A stretch of DNA of 64,000 nt. Origin: Porites lobata. Taxonomy: Eukaryota; Cnidaria; Anthozoa; Scleractinia; Poritidae. Each line of letters begins with the position of its first letter. The first letter of the stretch is position 1. Below the pieces are notes generated by a model. That model did not search any database, was not told where the DNA came from, and worked only from the letters and a program-made list of their open reading frames with translations. A program made the position numbers and the translations under genes. Positions 26,101 to 36,256 of the stretch are shown here, piece by piece. The stretch is from positions 1,340,001 through 1,404,000 of the forward strand of contig CALNXK010000003.1 of assembly GCA_942486035.1 (NCBI GenBank). Reading direction: 5' to 3'.

Positions 26101-29100
26101 AAGCAAATTCAAAGTTTTTTTAATTAAAAGTTTACATTGTCTCGAGCTGTTCGTGCTGATGCAAATCTCCAGAGTACTTTGTTTAAGGCATGTCGTTGTC
26201 TTTTATGCGGTCTTCGAAGAAAGCTTTAAGGTCCTATCTTATGATTGTTAGTGTGCGTTAGCTATATGGCTACGCTCTTTTACTGACGCATTGAAAAGAG
26301 AAACTGATCACTAATAACAATATTCCTAGGTGTTAATAACTTTCGCACAGTTAGCTCAGTTGCGTGAGAGTAAGTGCAAACCCCGACCGCACCTCAGCTC
26401 TTATCAGTGTCTTCTTAAAAAATGGTAAGATCAATCATACAGGCTGTGAATAGGACGGCTCTCTCAAAAGATAACTTAACTGGAGGGTGACATTAAGGCC
26501 GGGTTTACACCAGATATTTTTGCCGAGTTTTATGTTTTCTGATGTTTGTAATATTTAGAGTATTCATATTACTCTAAATGGCCTAAATGGATTGGAATAA
26601 ATCTGGAAACTTTGCAGGAATTTACACAAATCAGTGAATCCGACATCATTCATTCAAATACAGTGGCCGAATTCATCCTCCCCTATCAATTACTCACTGC
26701 AGAAAACTATACGGGAATGGGTACAAGCTTTTGGTGCAATGATTTCTGGGATCGCTAGGGTGGACAAGCGTTACTTATGATTAGTCTATCTTATTCAAGG
26801 CAACCATTGAATAATCACAAGTAACGTCTTCCCAAACAATATCAGAAATCGTTGCGCCTAAAGCTTGTAACCATTCAGAAGGGGAGGCTAGAGGACCCCC
26901 CAAACTGTTCGAAACATTTGGGACCATAGAACCCGGTGGTATGGCCTATCTTTTCATGGGGCGTTTAGAGAAGGAACTCTTTCCGGGGGAAGGGGGGTGT
27001 CAGTTATTGGCGCAAGCTTTTCTGGTGTACCTGCCATATCTTGCAAAGCTAATAAAAAACAATAAGCACTGCTCAGCTGGCAAAGGGTTTATCTGCCTAC
27101 CGGAAGGTTGTGAGTTTGTAATGGGACATTCCGTGGCTGTTATATAGCGTAGCATTAGGTCGAAAGACTGGGCTTGCACCAAAACTCAAGCTCGTCATGG
27201 GGGCTCTGACTAAAGCAAATGGAAGTGTATTTATGGTTCTAGTAGAAACAAAAGTTAGATTTCGCGTAGGGAATATCGATTGTTTTTGACCAGTTATGAT
27301 TGCGCTCGGCCTATCCCATGACTGCATTTCAACTTCACTTTGACACTGGAACTTTTGTAGAAGGAGATAAACTTCCAGGTTACCCCAAGTGTTTGTAGAA
27401 TTTTCCCCTGCGATGGCCTACTAGTGGAACCCAGAACTGAACAAGTAATAGGGGACAAATTAGAGATGGTTTTGAGCATAAAACTGGTACTCCTGGGATA
27501 ATTGCTAGGAAACATGACGGGCCATACCGTGTGTACATTGTCTACCTCAAACTTAACCAGTTGACAAAGAAGGATGACATAACACTACCTCGGATAAATG
27601 ACGTTTTGGAGGCCTTGGGTGAGGATGAGTGGTTTTCTCTAGCTTGAATTTGGTCTCTGGGTATTGGTAGTTGCAAGTGATGGAAGAGGATAGGCCTAAG
27701 ACTGCCTACTCAGCTCATCAGAGACAATTCCACTGGAGAGTAATGCCCTTCGGATTGACAAACGGACCAGCTAGCTTCACTCGATTAATGAATTTAGTGC
27801 TCAGTGGCCTTACCTGGACACACTGTCTGGTGTATTTGAATGATATCATCATCTGCGCTTGCACCACTCAATATCACATTCGCCGCCTTCGGCTATTTTT
27901 TGATCTTGTAAGGACTACTGATGTGAACTGAAGCCTACTAAATGTCACTCCCTTTGAGGCGAAGTTGCTTTTTTCAGACGTGTCGTGTCTTCTGACGGAA
28001 TGAAGACTGAAACTGAGAAAGTCAAAGCCGTCGAAACATGGCCAGTACCACCGAATGTGAAAGGGCTTCCTTACTCTTAGTCTTCATCCTTGGATTTGCC
28101 ACTATTGCAGAGCCCCTCTACAAAAAGTGGAGCAATAAAGTACCATTTTGATGGCAACAAGAACGAGCTGTGTTTGGACAAGGAGTGGATAAAGAAAATG
28201 AGACCAAAATTGCTGAAGAAGGCTTGAACATTGCAGGGAATTTGGAACTTCTTTCAGGGAGGGGATTGTGAGGGGACATTTCGTGCCGGATATATACATA
28301 TGTAGCGTTAGACTAGGTGGGAAAAAAGGGGTTTTGTGAAAGGGAATCGATCTTGCTGCTTGGTCTTTGTTTAAGTAATGATCCGGGTAAGGTGGATAGC
28401 ACTTTCTTTTGTTATGCGGCAACGGTGCTTTCCCCACATAGGAATGTTCTCATTTTTACACAGAGAATGCATAAACCTGCATGAAGGCAGTTTACGCAAT
28501 AAAATGTATTTACACTCCACTTTGAAAGGGTGTTTTTTGTGTTAAAAGATTTTGACCAATCACAAGAGTTGAAAACAATAGCCAAGAAAAGTTTACAATT
28601 TTACATGTTCCCCACATAGGATTTCTTTGTTATTCAAACTGAGACCAGATTTTGTTATATGGAAGATGGTTGGAATGTGAGGATGAATATATGTACCGCT
28701 TTATGAAGTTTTGTTAACTTTTGCTGTTTAAGCCAATCAGGAGTAAGTACAGACAATAGATAAGTTAGCACCTTTTTTGCATTCCAACATGTTCGTTGCC
28801 GTTGTTGCTATCGTTCTTATCTGGACTGTTTCTTAATCTTGTGTTCTCGGCTACCCAATAAAAAGAGTCTGGACCTTTCCTGAGTGACGTTTATTACAAG
28901 TTCATTCCCCGAGTGGACAACCAACACGCGTCTTTAGATCCTTTTTAAATAAATAAGTGAATAAAATAACGATTTAGAGGTAGCTCATTCACAAAGTGGT
29001 TCTTTGTCTAGCATTTCTTGTCGAATCGGAATTTGGGAATGTCGGGTTAAGTAGAGGGGAAAGCCAAAGTACCTTGAGAGAAAACTCGCAGCAAAGTAGT

Positions 29101-29974
29101 GGGCCAACAGCAAACTCAACGACGTATGTCGTGGACGCCGGGATTTGAACCGGGGCCACATTGTTGGGACGCAAGTGCTCTCACCACTGCTCCACCCTTG
29201 CTCCCCCTTCCAGGAGGTATTGTACATCATGTTTAAAAATGCTTGGCAAAAAATAACTCTGATAATATTTCGTATGTTGTTTCATTTCAGGCGATACAAA
29301 GCCGCCTAACCCATTGCCACATGGAGAAAGCAACAACAATTTAAATATTTGGATTATCGTTGGAACTATACCTGGCATCTTTGTTGTAATAGTAGTTATT
29401 GTCATTGCTTGGACAAGAAGAAGGTAATTTGCAAACTAATTTATTGTTGATATTTTGTGTTTTTTTCATGAGTTTGTTTTGCTTTCTTCCCGATTTAAGC
29501 TCTTCATTTTTTTTAAAGAAAAATCGGGAAATTATTCGTATTTCCCATACTCCAATCAAACAATCAATCGTTTATTTACCCACGTATCATTTAGTGAGCT
29601 AATAAGAACTCCAGTTTTGATGTGTATATTCTTTTTGGATATTTGCAAATTATACTCCCAAAATACTTTTCTCTGGCCGTGAAAAACCTTTATTCAGTTT
29701 TTCTTTCGCGATATATTTTAATTTTAATGTATACAACTACGTTATTGCCCTTAAGGTGTTTTTAAAAATACTGTTAGTGTACTTTTATAATAAACAATTT
29801 TTTAACTTATTTTAGGCAAAGAAGAAAAAATCGGCCACCACTAGAAGAATGTGTACAAGTGGTATGGAATGAATACTTTAAAATAAACTTCCTTTCACAT
29901 GTAACTAGGTGAAAAGAAATTGCTAAACGGCTTCTGCACTTAAGTAGGCTTACCTTCATAAGTCCAGTGTTGTT

Positions 29975-30028
<54 letters not shown>

Positions 30029-30515
30029 GTTATTATTGCTGTTATTGTTGTTCAATTGACGTCAATCGGTCATTAACAAAAATTACAGGCGTATGTTCTT
30101 GCAAAAGAGAAGAGAGAGCACGAAATGTACTCTCTTTTTATAGGTATTAATTGATTTTTATACTTCGTGAAGAGAAAATCTGTTTGTCAAGGTTGTTCGG
30201 GACAATAGAGTCATTTTTTCATTATAATACTTGTCAATGGGAGATGACTGGTTCTTGTGCTCATCATTCTTGTCTCGCGAATTTGAAAGTATAAGCTCAC
30301 AGAGAGACTTGCTCTGCACCATATCTCTGGGACATATCCTCAAAGCATTACCCTTCGTGTCTTCTTACCCTAAGATGTACTTGATTTATGTCCTGTCTGT
30401 GCGGCATGGTAACTGTCACTGGCCATCCTTTTTTTAGGGCCCACCTTCAGGCTACGACGAGATACACGACTCATCCATGAGCAAGCAGAATTCCTACGCT
30501 GAAATTCGGCTTTAA
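11132..30515 (+). CDS. Receptor B: complete class I cytokine receptor-like protein (gp130/LIFR type), 436 aa
   Basis: Nine exons: 11132-11210, 16862-17197, 19554-19705, 23937-24093, 24687-24769, 25545-25791, 29291-29423, 29816-29861, 30438-30515. They total 1311 nt, have consistent phases, and run from ATG to TAA. Residues 1-16 are a signal peptide (ALIVALWFLF..SFA). About 27-138 form a Cys-rich first domain in one exon. About 139-241 are a second domain (CTMPQNF, LTLTWEP, CYRIWY, YRFFIQC) in two exons. About 242-351 are a membrane-proximal FNIII domain in two exons, opening PVKAP and reading VVWKLPP near 267-272, which resembles gp130-type receptors. Residues 371-392 are transmembrane. The tail is only 44 residues: a basic RRRQRRKNRPP, then YDEI and YAEI ten residues apart. 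No canonical WSXWS or clear JAK Box 1/Box 2 is seen. The introns hold many transposons. Cytokine binding is inferred from the family; ligand unknown. Confidence 0.8.
12628..12830. mobile_element. MITE/foldback of about 200 bp
   Basis: Nearly the whole unit is an inverted repeat: left aattattgaccactccag and ccataatgctctttgtttgt are mirrored at the right end as acaaacaaagagcattatgg and ctggagtgattaatt. The centre is gggaattaaaatggccct. Confidence 0.85.
13215..13340. mobile_element. MITE/foldback of about 125 bp
   Basis: Arms ttataagaatttgttcatg...gttatggatgca and tgcatccataac...gagcaaattcttttataa pair around a roughly 20-base centre (tgcgggaaaacttcccaag). Confidence 0.85.
14419..14843. mobile_element. 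Element with cccaggggggtactcgggattt terminal inverted repeats
   Basis: The left end cagggggggtactcgggatt and the right end aaatcccgagtacccccctg are inverse. Inside are runs of accaaaaa / cccaaaaa units. The open frame at 14818-15195 begins in its right end and is not a gene. The flanking 14845-14990 looks like a further decayed copy. Confidence 0.75.
16862..17197 (+). CDS. Receptor B exon 2: N-terminal extracellular domain
   Basis: A phase 1-1 exon of 112 codons follows the acceptor tttctttgcag and ends before gtaagc. It carries several cysteines (WCEAG, FGCSL, LQCSISC, KSCRF) and N-glycosylation sites (NTT, NSS). Position and cysteine content fit the first domain of a cytokine-binding module or an Ig-like domain. 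The fold cannot be decided by eye. No equivalent exon of receptor A was found in the window. Confidence 0.7.
17905..18360 (-). pseudogene. LINE (non-LTR retrotransposon) 3' end, minus strand
   Basis: Read on the minus strand, about 18270-18130 gives FSYSGA-like text then VLWNSLPLEVRQ and a K-rich end. This is the usual C-terminal pattern of coral LINE reverse-transcriptase proteins. An AT-rich tail with ataaag follows at lower coordinates. Truncated, with stops. Confidence 0.5.
18931..19015. mobile_element. Small foldback element
   Basis: Left tatactataatgttttaa plus tcaaccccagcata is mirrored at right as tatgccagggttga plus ttaaaacattatagtata, with an AT-rich 20-base loop. Confidence 0.8.
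19066..19135. repeat. Near-perfect GC-rich hairpin
   Basis: Two 30-base arms (accacaggcggccca..., 19066-19095 and 19106-19135) pair with a single mismatch around the 10-base loop gcaaccttcc. It is markedly GC-richer than the surrounding intron. Confidence 0.9.
20888..20914 (+). repeat. Poly-C homopolymer run
   Basis: About 27 C in a row followed by gagcttcgcgagg. Length uncertain in assembly. Confidence 0.8.
21930..23480 (+). pseudogene. Ty3/Gypsy retrotransposon pol relic (RNase H and integrase parts)
   Basis: Translation in changing frames gives RNase H text (LLDTDATDHGS near 21990; SRSERNYC near 22110), then after about 690 bases its later part (WIEFLSTFDFEI near 22960, ADALSR near 23033), then integrase text (LQPDGQIE near 23240). 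Stops and frameshifts are frequent, and the RNase H region is split by unrelated sequence with a TA repeat. No LTRs were identified. A dead insertion in receptor B intron 3. Confidence 0.6.
25395..25500. repeat. Probable dispersed repeat end before receptor B exon 6
   Basis: The string ttttctcgcgtggggtg / cacgcgctcccgtttcgctcg / actatccctgacgaaaaatagggga is a style common in coral repeats. A short atcctcagtg duplication sits just upstream. Boundaries uncertain. Confidence 0.3.
26345..26400 (+). repeat. tRNA-like A-box relic (possible SINE head)
   Basis: gttagctcagttgcgtgagag resembles a tRNA A-box (TRGCNNAGYNGG) region, but no good B-box follows, so this is not a functional tRNA. Confidence 0.35.
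26715..26876. mobile_element. MITE of about 160 bp
   Basis: gaatgggtacaagctt...gtgcaatgatttctg at left mirrors cagaaatcgttgcgcc..aagcttgtaaccattc at right. Internal aagcgttacttatgatta / taatcacaagtaacgt also pair. Confidence 0.8.
27500..28150 (+). pseudogene. Ty3/Gypsy reverse transcriptase relic
   Basis: The open stretch 27671-27931 contains VMPFGLTNGPASF and CLVYLNDII, the RT palm with the first catalytic Asp of the usual YLDD replaced by Asn. Text before it (LNQLTKKD...LPRI, about 27550-27600) and after it (KVKAVETWPVPPNVKG, about 28020-28065) belongs to the same pol region, but stops break it. Non-functional copy in receptor B intron 6. Confidence 0.75.
28985..29206 (-). repeat. tRNA-derived SINE
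   Basis: On the minus strand, from about 29205 down, it reads gggagcaagggtggagcagt with an A-box (tggagcagtgg, 29194-29184) and a perfect B-box (ggttcaaatcc, 29151-29141), then a non-tRNA body to about 28985. The pol III promoter layout and no tRNA 3' end identify a SINE rather than a tRNA gene. Confidence 0.75.
29291..29423 (+). CDS. Receptor B transmembrane exon
   Basis: The exon follows a ttcattttcag-like acceptor, enters in phase 1 and leaves in phase 2 before gtaatt. It encodes a Pro/Asn-rich stalk, the hydrophobic segment IWIIVGTIPGIFVVIVVIVI (residues 371-390) and W-T-R-R. It is equivalent to 6006-6129 of receptor A. Confidence 0.8.
29976..30045 (+). repeat. (TTA)n microsatellite
   Basis: About 20 tta/ttg units, in the intron between receptor B exons 8 and 9. 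A poly-Asn minus frame across it is a translation artefact. Confidence 0.9.
30438..30515 (+). CDS. Receptor B last coding exon: paired YxxI motifs at the C-terminus
   Basis: Follows a tttttttag acceptor in phase 0 and ends at TAA 30513-30515. It encodes 25 residues, GPPSG-YDEI-x10-YAEI-RL, with Tyr codons at 30453-30455 and 30495-30497. The YxxI pair with ten spacers resembles an ITAM with a slightly long spacer. The first tyrosine alone also fits the ITIM pattern S-x-Y-x-x-I. The exon is unusually small. It is called from acceptor quality, phase and the parallel with receptor A. Confidence 0.65.
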   Translation, partial: GPPSGYDEIHDSSMSKQNSYAEIRL

Positions 30516-31434
30516 GATCCTCCACAACAACTTCTTCCGATAACCGCCGATTTGCCATCGGAACATAGTGGTGATTGATTTAAATTTATTAGGACTTTTT
30601 TTCCTGGCGAATATATTCTCCACGTCTCCAAGGTCTCTCTTTTTCTTGTGCCCTGGAGTAAGATTGGAAGAAACCTGTGAACAGGCTCCCGGGGAAGGAA
30701 GTGTGACACGAAGGGAAGCTAGCGGCGCGGGAGTCGGTCTACTTGATTCAATTTACGCCGATCCCTGATACCCGAATCTCGTTTCACGTCAAGCGACGGC
30801 TTTTTATTTTTTACTACCGAGGACGGGAAATTTCCGCGGTGAGTTCTTCATGCTCACACAACCTTATGGATAACTATCCCTTTTCCACTCTCCCCAATTC
30901 CATCCCCCTTTTCGAATCCTTCTTCCTCCTTTTTCCTTTTTCTCCTCTCGCCTAGTATAGGAGGGCGGAATGACGACACCAAAGCTTTGTCGGCAGCCTC
31001 TCGTTTTCTTTCCCCTTAATTCCCTCCTCCCTGTCTGCAAGCGCTTTCTGGTGTTCCCCTCGCTTCATTCCCCAACAGTGATCCTGCTCACAGGCTTAAC
31101 TGGAAGTTGAAGAAGAAATACCCCCGGAGACAAGTTGAATTTTCTTTAACTGTAATATATTACACTTTTGTATTTATCGCAAATATTGCAGAGGTTCATT
31201 GAAAATGATATCAGATTTAATTATTATTTTACAAACTTTATTGGTTCAAAGTAGAATCCTATTTATTGCATCGCTTTTGTTGCAGTGGACTTCTAGATTA
31301 TTTATAATACTTCAATAGGACTAATACAAGCTGATGCAGACATAGTAGATATTTATACTGACTGCGCAACTGTTCTAGATGGTAGTTTGGGATGTAACCT
31401 CACATCGTATAATATTATATGCATTAAGCACAAT

Positions 31435-31615
31435 AGACCTCTTTAACTTGTATGGTTTGTTTTCCCAGTGAAGGTGTCATGGGAATTCGCCGTTGTCTTT
31501 TAAGAAATTATGCGTACACAGTCACGTTAATAAGAAGAAAATTGAAATAAACAGTTTTCTTGAGTATTATCACATGACCTACACTGGGAAAAAAAACATA
31601 CAAGCTAAAAGGTCT
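31435..31615. mobile_element. MITE of about 180 bp
   Basis: agacctctttaacttgtatggtttgttttcccagtg at left is mirrored at right by cactggg-aaaaaa-acatacaagctaaaaggtct. It abuts the next element at 31616. Confidence 0.8.
31546..31551 (+). promoter_or_regulatory. Candidate polyadenylation signal for receptor B
   Basis: AATAAA lies about 1 kb after the receptor B stop. It lies inside a miniature inverted-repeat element (31435-31615), so if used, the transposon would supply the 3' end. Weak evidence. Confidence 0.2.
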
Positions 31616-31855
31616 GGGCCGAGTTGTTCGAAGGCCGATTAGCGCTTAACCCAGGGTTAACTTTAACCCGGGTTTCTTGTTCTTGCGTTCAAAAGCATTT
31701 TCTGGAATAATTCGGCCTGTTGTTTTTAGAGCTTCGAATCATCAACTTGTAGACAAAAAGAATTAAAACTGAAATGCTTTTTAAGCTTTCGAATCTGAAA
31801 TCAAATCTCGCACTAACCCTTGGTTATATTAACCCAGCTTTGAACAACTCGGCCC
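31616..31855. mobile_element. MITE, family with gggccg..ttgttcgaa ends (copy 2)
   Basis: gggccgagttgttcgaa at left and ttgaacaactcggccc at right are inverted. Inner gggttaa/ttaaccc runs and the interior match 7262-7500 in the opposite orientation. Confidence 0.8.
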
Positions 31856-32735
31856 TGATGTATATATAATTCCTGTAAAGTCGCTTGTTAGATGGTAAAA
31901 CACATCCCGTCGATGATCGTGCGTTTGAAAACGCTTGTGATTTGTGAGTTTAGGCCCAGCTCTCAAAAGTGGACACTCTTGAATGTGGGGGCTTAGCCTT
32001 TTTGAAGTGAGCAGCCAGCCAAACGTTTTTTAACTTTCTCGACTTCCTGGAGCAATATCTTGACTCGCTTTGGACTATCACCTTTAAACTTGGTAAGTTT
32101 ACAAATTTTTAGTCGCTTTTTCCAGCGGTTTTGATAGTTTTTAATTTTTATCTTGCTGGTCTGTGTCAAAACTTGAAAAAATCGTGGGAAACGAAACGAT
32201 GCGAAAAATCCTTTCCGAACGAGGAGAATTTGACGCGTTTTGTTCGCTAACAAGGTTTTCGAAAATATCTTAGGTTCTACAGGGCTAAAGCTGGTATCCT
32301 TCGCACTGTATAGTAATTATATATCAAAGCACTAATGGTGTATCTTACATTCCTTTTTGAACTAAACGATTTTACATACAACTGGGTTCATGAATCTTTC
32401 TAGTGAGCGTACTTTTGTTAGAGAAATAGTTTTATAGAGCTTACCCTGCACGCTGCTTGCATAATAAAGTTCGTTTTACACAACAATGTAACCATTATCG
32501 TGTCTCTCTTATATGACCATACCATAGATCTTTTCCATATGCCGCTTCACTGAGGTTGAGGCCTGGTGGATAATTTCATACAGTTACTTTATTTTCTCAA
32601 GCCAAGCCTCGACTTAGTGCTTTGTTCAAAAGAAGCTGCCTCCAAACCAAATTGCGATGTTGCCCATAAAACTGATCTTCAGTCGACCGAAGTTAACATT
32701 AACTTTTGATAATAAACATCAGTAATCATGATGAC

Positions 32736-32740
32736 GGTGG

Positions 32741-32774
<34 letters not shown>

Positions 32775-32775
32775 C
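32736..32775 (+). repeat. (GAT)n microsatellite
   Basis: About twelve gat/atg units in a row. Confidence 0.9.
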
Positions 32776-34174
32776 AGAGTAATCAGATAATAATAATAAT
32801 AAATAATCAGAGATTGACCAAAGTTGTAATTAGAATGGATCGGGTTGTCATCTTCCCTTAAGATACATGAAGGAAGTCTTATAACTTAAATTATCATATA
32901 GCAAGGGATTCTTTAGGCTGAAGGAAGCACTCTGATTGGCTGTTTTACGGTCAGGATTTTACAGTACCGTTTGTTACCGCGAAAACGCTCCTTTCCCATA
33001 TTTTTAGCGACTGAAAAATGAGAAAGAACTATTTTTCAAATTTCTTCGCCGACCTGACCTTGCTCAGAAAAGGATAACAAAAATGTCTGCGTCAAGAGTG
33101 ATTTGTTTCAGTTATCGTGGTTGACTGACCAATCATAACTCTAAATGGCGCTAAATGAAGGTTACACTTTCCCGAATGATTTTCTGAAAACCTTTTGGAA
33201 AAGAATGTTATAAGAATGTGGAGGATCGAGGCAGTCCGATCTCTTGCGTTTAAATAATAAATATTTTTAATGAGGAATATGACTAAATTCAGTGTAATCA
33301 ATGTTTATAAACTAAGACTTCCGCTTGAAATATTGGAAATCAAATTCAAGTTTAGCCTTTTCGTATGTCTGGGAGGAAGTATTTTATTACTTTAATTAAC
33401 CCCAGGAAACTTGGAAAGATTGAGGAAGTTTGGTTATACTTTTCAAAAACCGTGAGACTCAGATTGATTCGTAAGCCAACAAAATAGGTAAAACTAAGAA
33501 ACTAATAATCCTGAATGAAACACTCGTAGATTTACCACAGACAACGACGTTTGAGTCTTAATGTTTATTTCCACCACCAGTAATGAAAAAAATACTCGTC
33601 AGTAGAAAATATCCAATTCAACACTAATAACATAAACCTGCCTAAATATATAAATGCCTTGGATTCGGCGTTTGGCTGAGGAAATGTGTTCATGCTAATA
33701 AGGAGAAATATAACTCCAGACGTTTAAGGATCTTGATTGACATGTCGGGTCTTTTCTTGATTTTAAATAAGAAGAATGAATATAGAGCTGTGATGATAAA
33801 TCGTGAGTAAATTTGAATTGATAAATGATTCTTTCCGCGTACGTTACACCTTGAATTTAGGTTAGGTGGCAATATAGCAAACGTGTTGTGTTAAATCCTC
33901 CATACTACTAGGTTTTTTTGTCAGCTATTTTTGAGAGTGCCATTATTTTCTCCTTCATTTGACTCGACAGAGGGCCAGAGTTAGGGCCTCGCTTGCTGTG
34001 GATTTGCAAAACACCCTGGCCAGTGAGCGCCAATCGATAAAATGCACATGGAATTGTCGAATCAGTTCGTCTTTATTTCCTGAGTGAATTTTGCCGTTTT
34101 GATCGGCTTTTTACTCTTGGGGATTTTTTCTACGAAACTAAATAACCTTTTTCTCTTTCAATATCCGCTCTCAC

Positions 34175-34337
34175 AAGGTGACGTAACACGGGACGATTCG
34201 CAACAATGATTTTGGCTCAACACAGCGTTGCAATGTTGGAACAATGTTACAAGCATTCAAAACATTGTTGCAACAATGTTTCAACCCTGTGTTGTGCTAA
34301 AATCGTCGTTGCGAATAGTCTCGTGTAACATCACCTT
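34175..34337. mobile_element. MITE with almost complete inverted-repeat structure
   Basis: aaggtgacgtaacacgggac and inner gattttggctcaacacag are mirrored by the right half ending tgtaacatcacctt, with acaatgtt repeats at the centre. About 160 bases. Confidence 0.85.
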
Positions 34338-35879
34338 TTAAGGTGGCTCTAACTTTTAAAATTCAAAGAAACTGTCCAACGCATCGTGTGAAAGCCAAGG
34401 CGGAAAACAGACGTTTCGAAGGTGCTCTTTTCAGACTTCTGTAGTCGTTTAAAAGCAACTAACTTTTGAGACTGTGGACTAAGTTCTTTAGTGTGACCAT
34501 TCAAATCAAATTTCTTCGGCACTACCTTCACATAGTACTATTTTGTTATTCAGAAGGTTACGAAATGAACTCTGGATTGTTTTTCTAATTTTGACTTTGG
34601 CTCTTCTGGGTGTGAAAGGTTTTAATTAATAAGATGGTTTGGCGCTGTCACTGCGACTAAATTACGTTCCCTCCCATCTCCATCTCACAATTATCGCAGC
34701 GTAACAGGCTCTTACTAATTTTACTTTGATTTTTATTGACCGATCAACCGGAAGCGTTAAACATTAAAACAACTACATTAGGCCCTTCATAAATTTTTGA
34801 TGTGAAAAACGCCCAGGAAATTTTTAAGAACCCCCATCGATAAAACGTATTTTGATGGTTTTAAGACGATGCTGGAAGGTTTTCTGGCGATATGAACAAA
34901 ATCGACAACGATGGTAAATTAAACTAAACTTAGGCGGCAGTTAAATTTCCGGATAATTTAATTCTATGTTAAAGATCGGTATTTGAGATGACTGGTTCTT
35001 TACAACAGACTTTGCAAAGTATCTATTAGTGCACGATTTGTGCGTCAGGAGTTGAAGTTTCTTTTCCCATTTTGTCATTACAGAGAATAAAATTTTACAT
35101 ATGATGGGCCTATTAATTAATTTTGTTGACAGTTCTTCTCGTATGTTGACCGTAAGTTTTTCAGTTTGTAGTTCATAAAAAGAAAATGTTGGATCAATGT
35201 GATTATTAATTGGACGTGGGCGGTTTTTTTTACTACTGACATGAATAATTATTTCCCTGTATAACCGGTACAGTACTCGCTGCACTAAGGGTGTTGAACA
35301 CTATGGAAAACGGTTTCTACATTTTTGGGGATCAAAACTTACCCAGTAAGTATTTCCTTTTTTCCTTTTTTCCCACAGACAGTGTGTACTTCAGAGGACC
35401 TTGATGATCTTTAAAGTCTTGTCGTTTTTTTGTGCAAGAAACATTTGTTTTCACTGACCAATGAAATTAAGGGTGATGCAAAGGAAGTTTATCCGGCGAT
35501 ACTTCTTTGCCTTTTTCACTAGTTTAAGGACAAAATTTTTATTTTCTTTATAATTGGAACAGTGTACTAATGGAGGCACAAATCGTTGAACGCTGAGTCG
35601 CTAGAGTCGCTGAAAAGTTGTCTCGGTAATTTCTCTTTTCTTTTTCGTATACAAAATAACGAGCTGTTCTGATGGCACATTTTATTGTGCGATTAAAAGA
35701 AACAGAATTTGGCGCAAGTATCATGTGGCACAAGAATTACTCAGCCCATGGTGAATTCAACGTATAAATTGCTTTCAGCCTTTCATTTAAGAAACGAATA
35801 GAGAAGTTGACTTAATTTCACCGAGAGTAGCAAAATGGAATGAATCTTATAATGATTAAGTCTGGTTTCTTTTCCTTCG

Positions 35880-36256
35880 ATTAGGCCATCCTCTTTTTTT
35901 TCTCCGTTTAGCGTCGTCCGACCGACCCAAATTTTTGGCATTTTCAAGTAACGACGTAGTTAAACCATTTTTTACTTGAAATAATTCTTTTAATTTGAAA
36001 AATGAGCATAGTAACAGCACAGAGAACAACAGGAACAAAAACATGAACATGTTTTACAGTATATTGTGCATTTTGTTGATCCAAATATGTGAATGTTAAC
36101 TTTTAACGTCGTCCTGGGGTACCAGGGCCTACCATGCCGAGACTTCTTGTGAATTTTTTTTGAGTGTTTTTTTTTTTTTTCAATCCGACCGACCGACCCA
36201 ACATCAGAAAACGCATTCGACGCTAAACGATAAAAGAAGGGGAGATGGCCTTAGCC
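35880..36256. mobile_element. MITE-like element with tttagcgtcg inverted ends
   Basis: aggccatcctcttttttttctccgtttagcgtcg at left is mirrored by cgacgctaaacgataaaagaaggggagatggcct at right. ccgaccgaccca occurs just inside both ends. About 375 bases. Confidence 0.7.

Larger units (their letters stand above)
25792..29290. other. Receptor B intron 6, with MITE, Gypsy relic and SINE
   Basis: Separates the last FNIII exon from the transmembrane exon. It contains the elements at 26345, 26715, 27500-28150 and 28985. The remainder has no gene. Confidence 0.6.

Noticed and set aside
26345..26400. tRNA gene
   Set aside because: A-box-like text only; no B-box, no acceptor stem pairing.
29807..30055. 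Poly-Asn minus-strand frame
   Set aside because: Translation of the TTA microsatellite.
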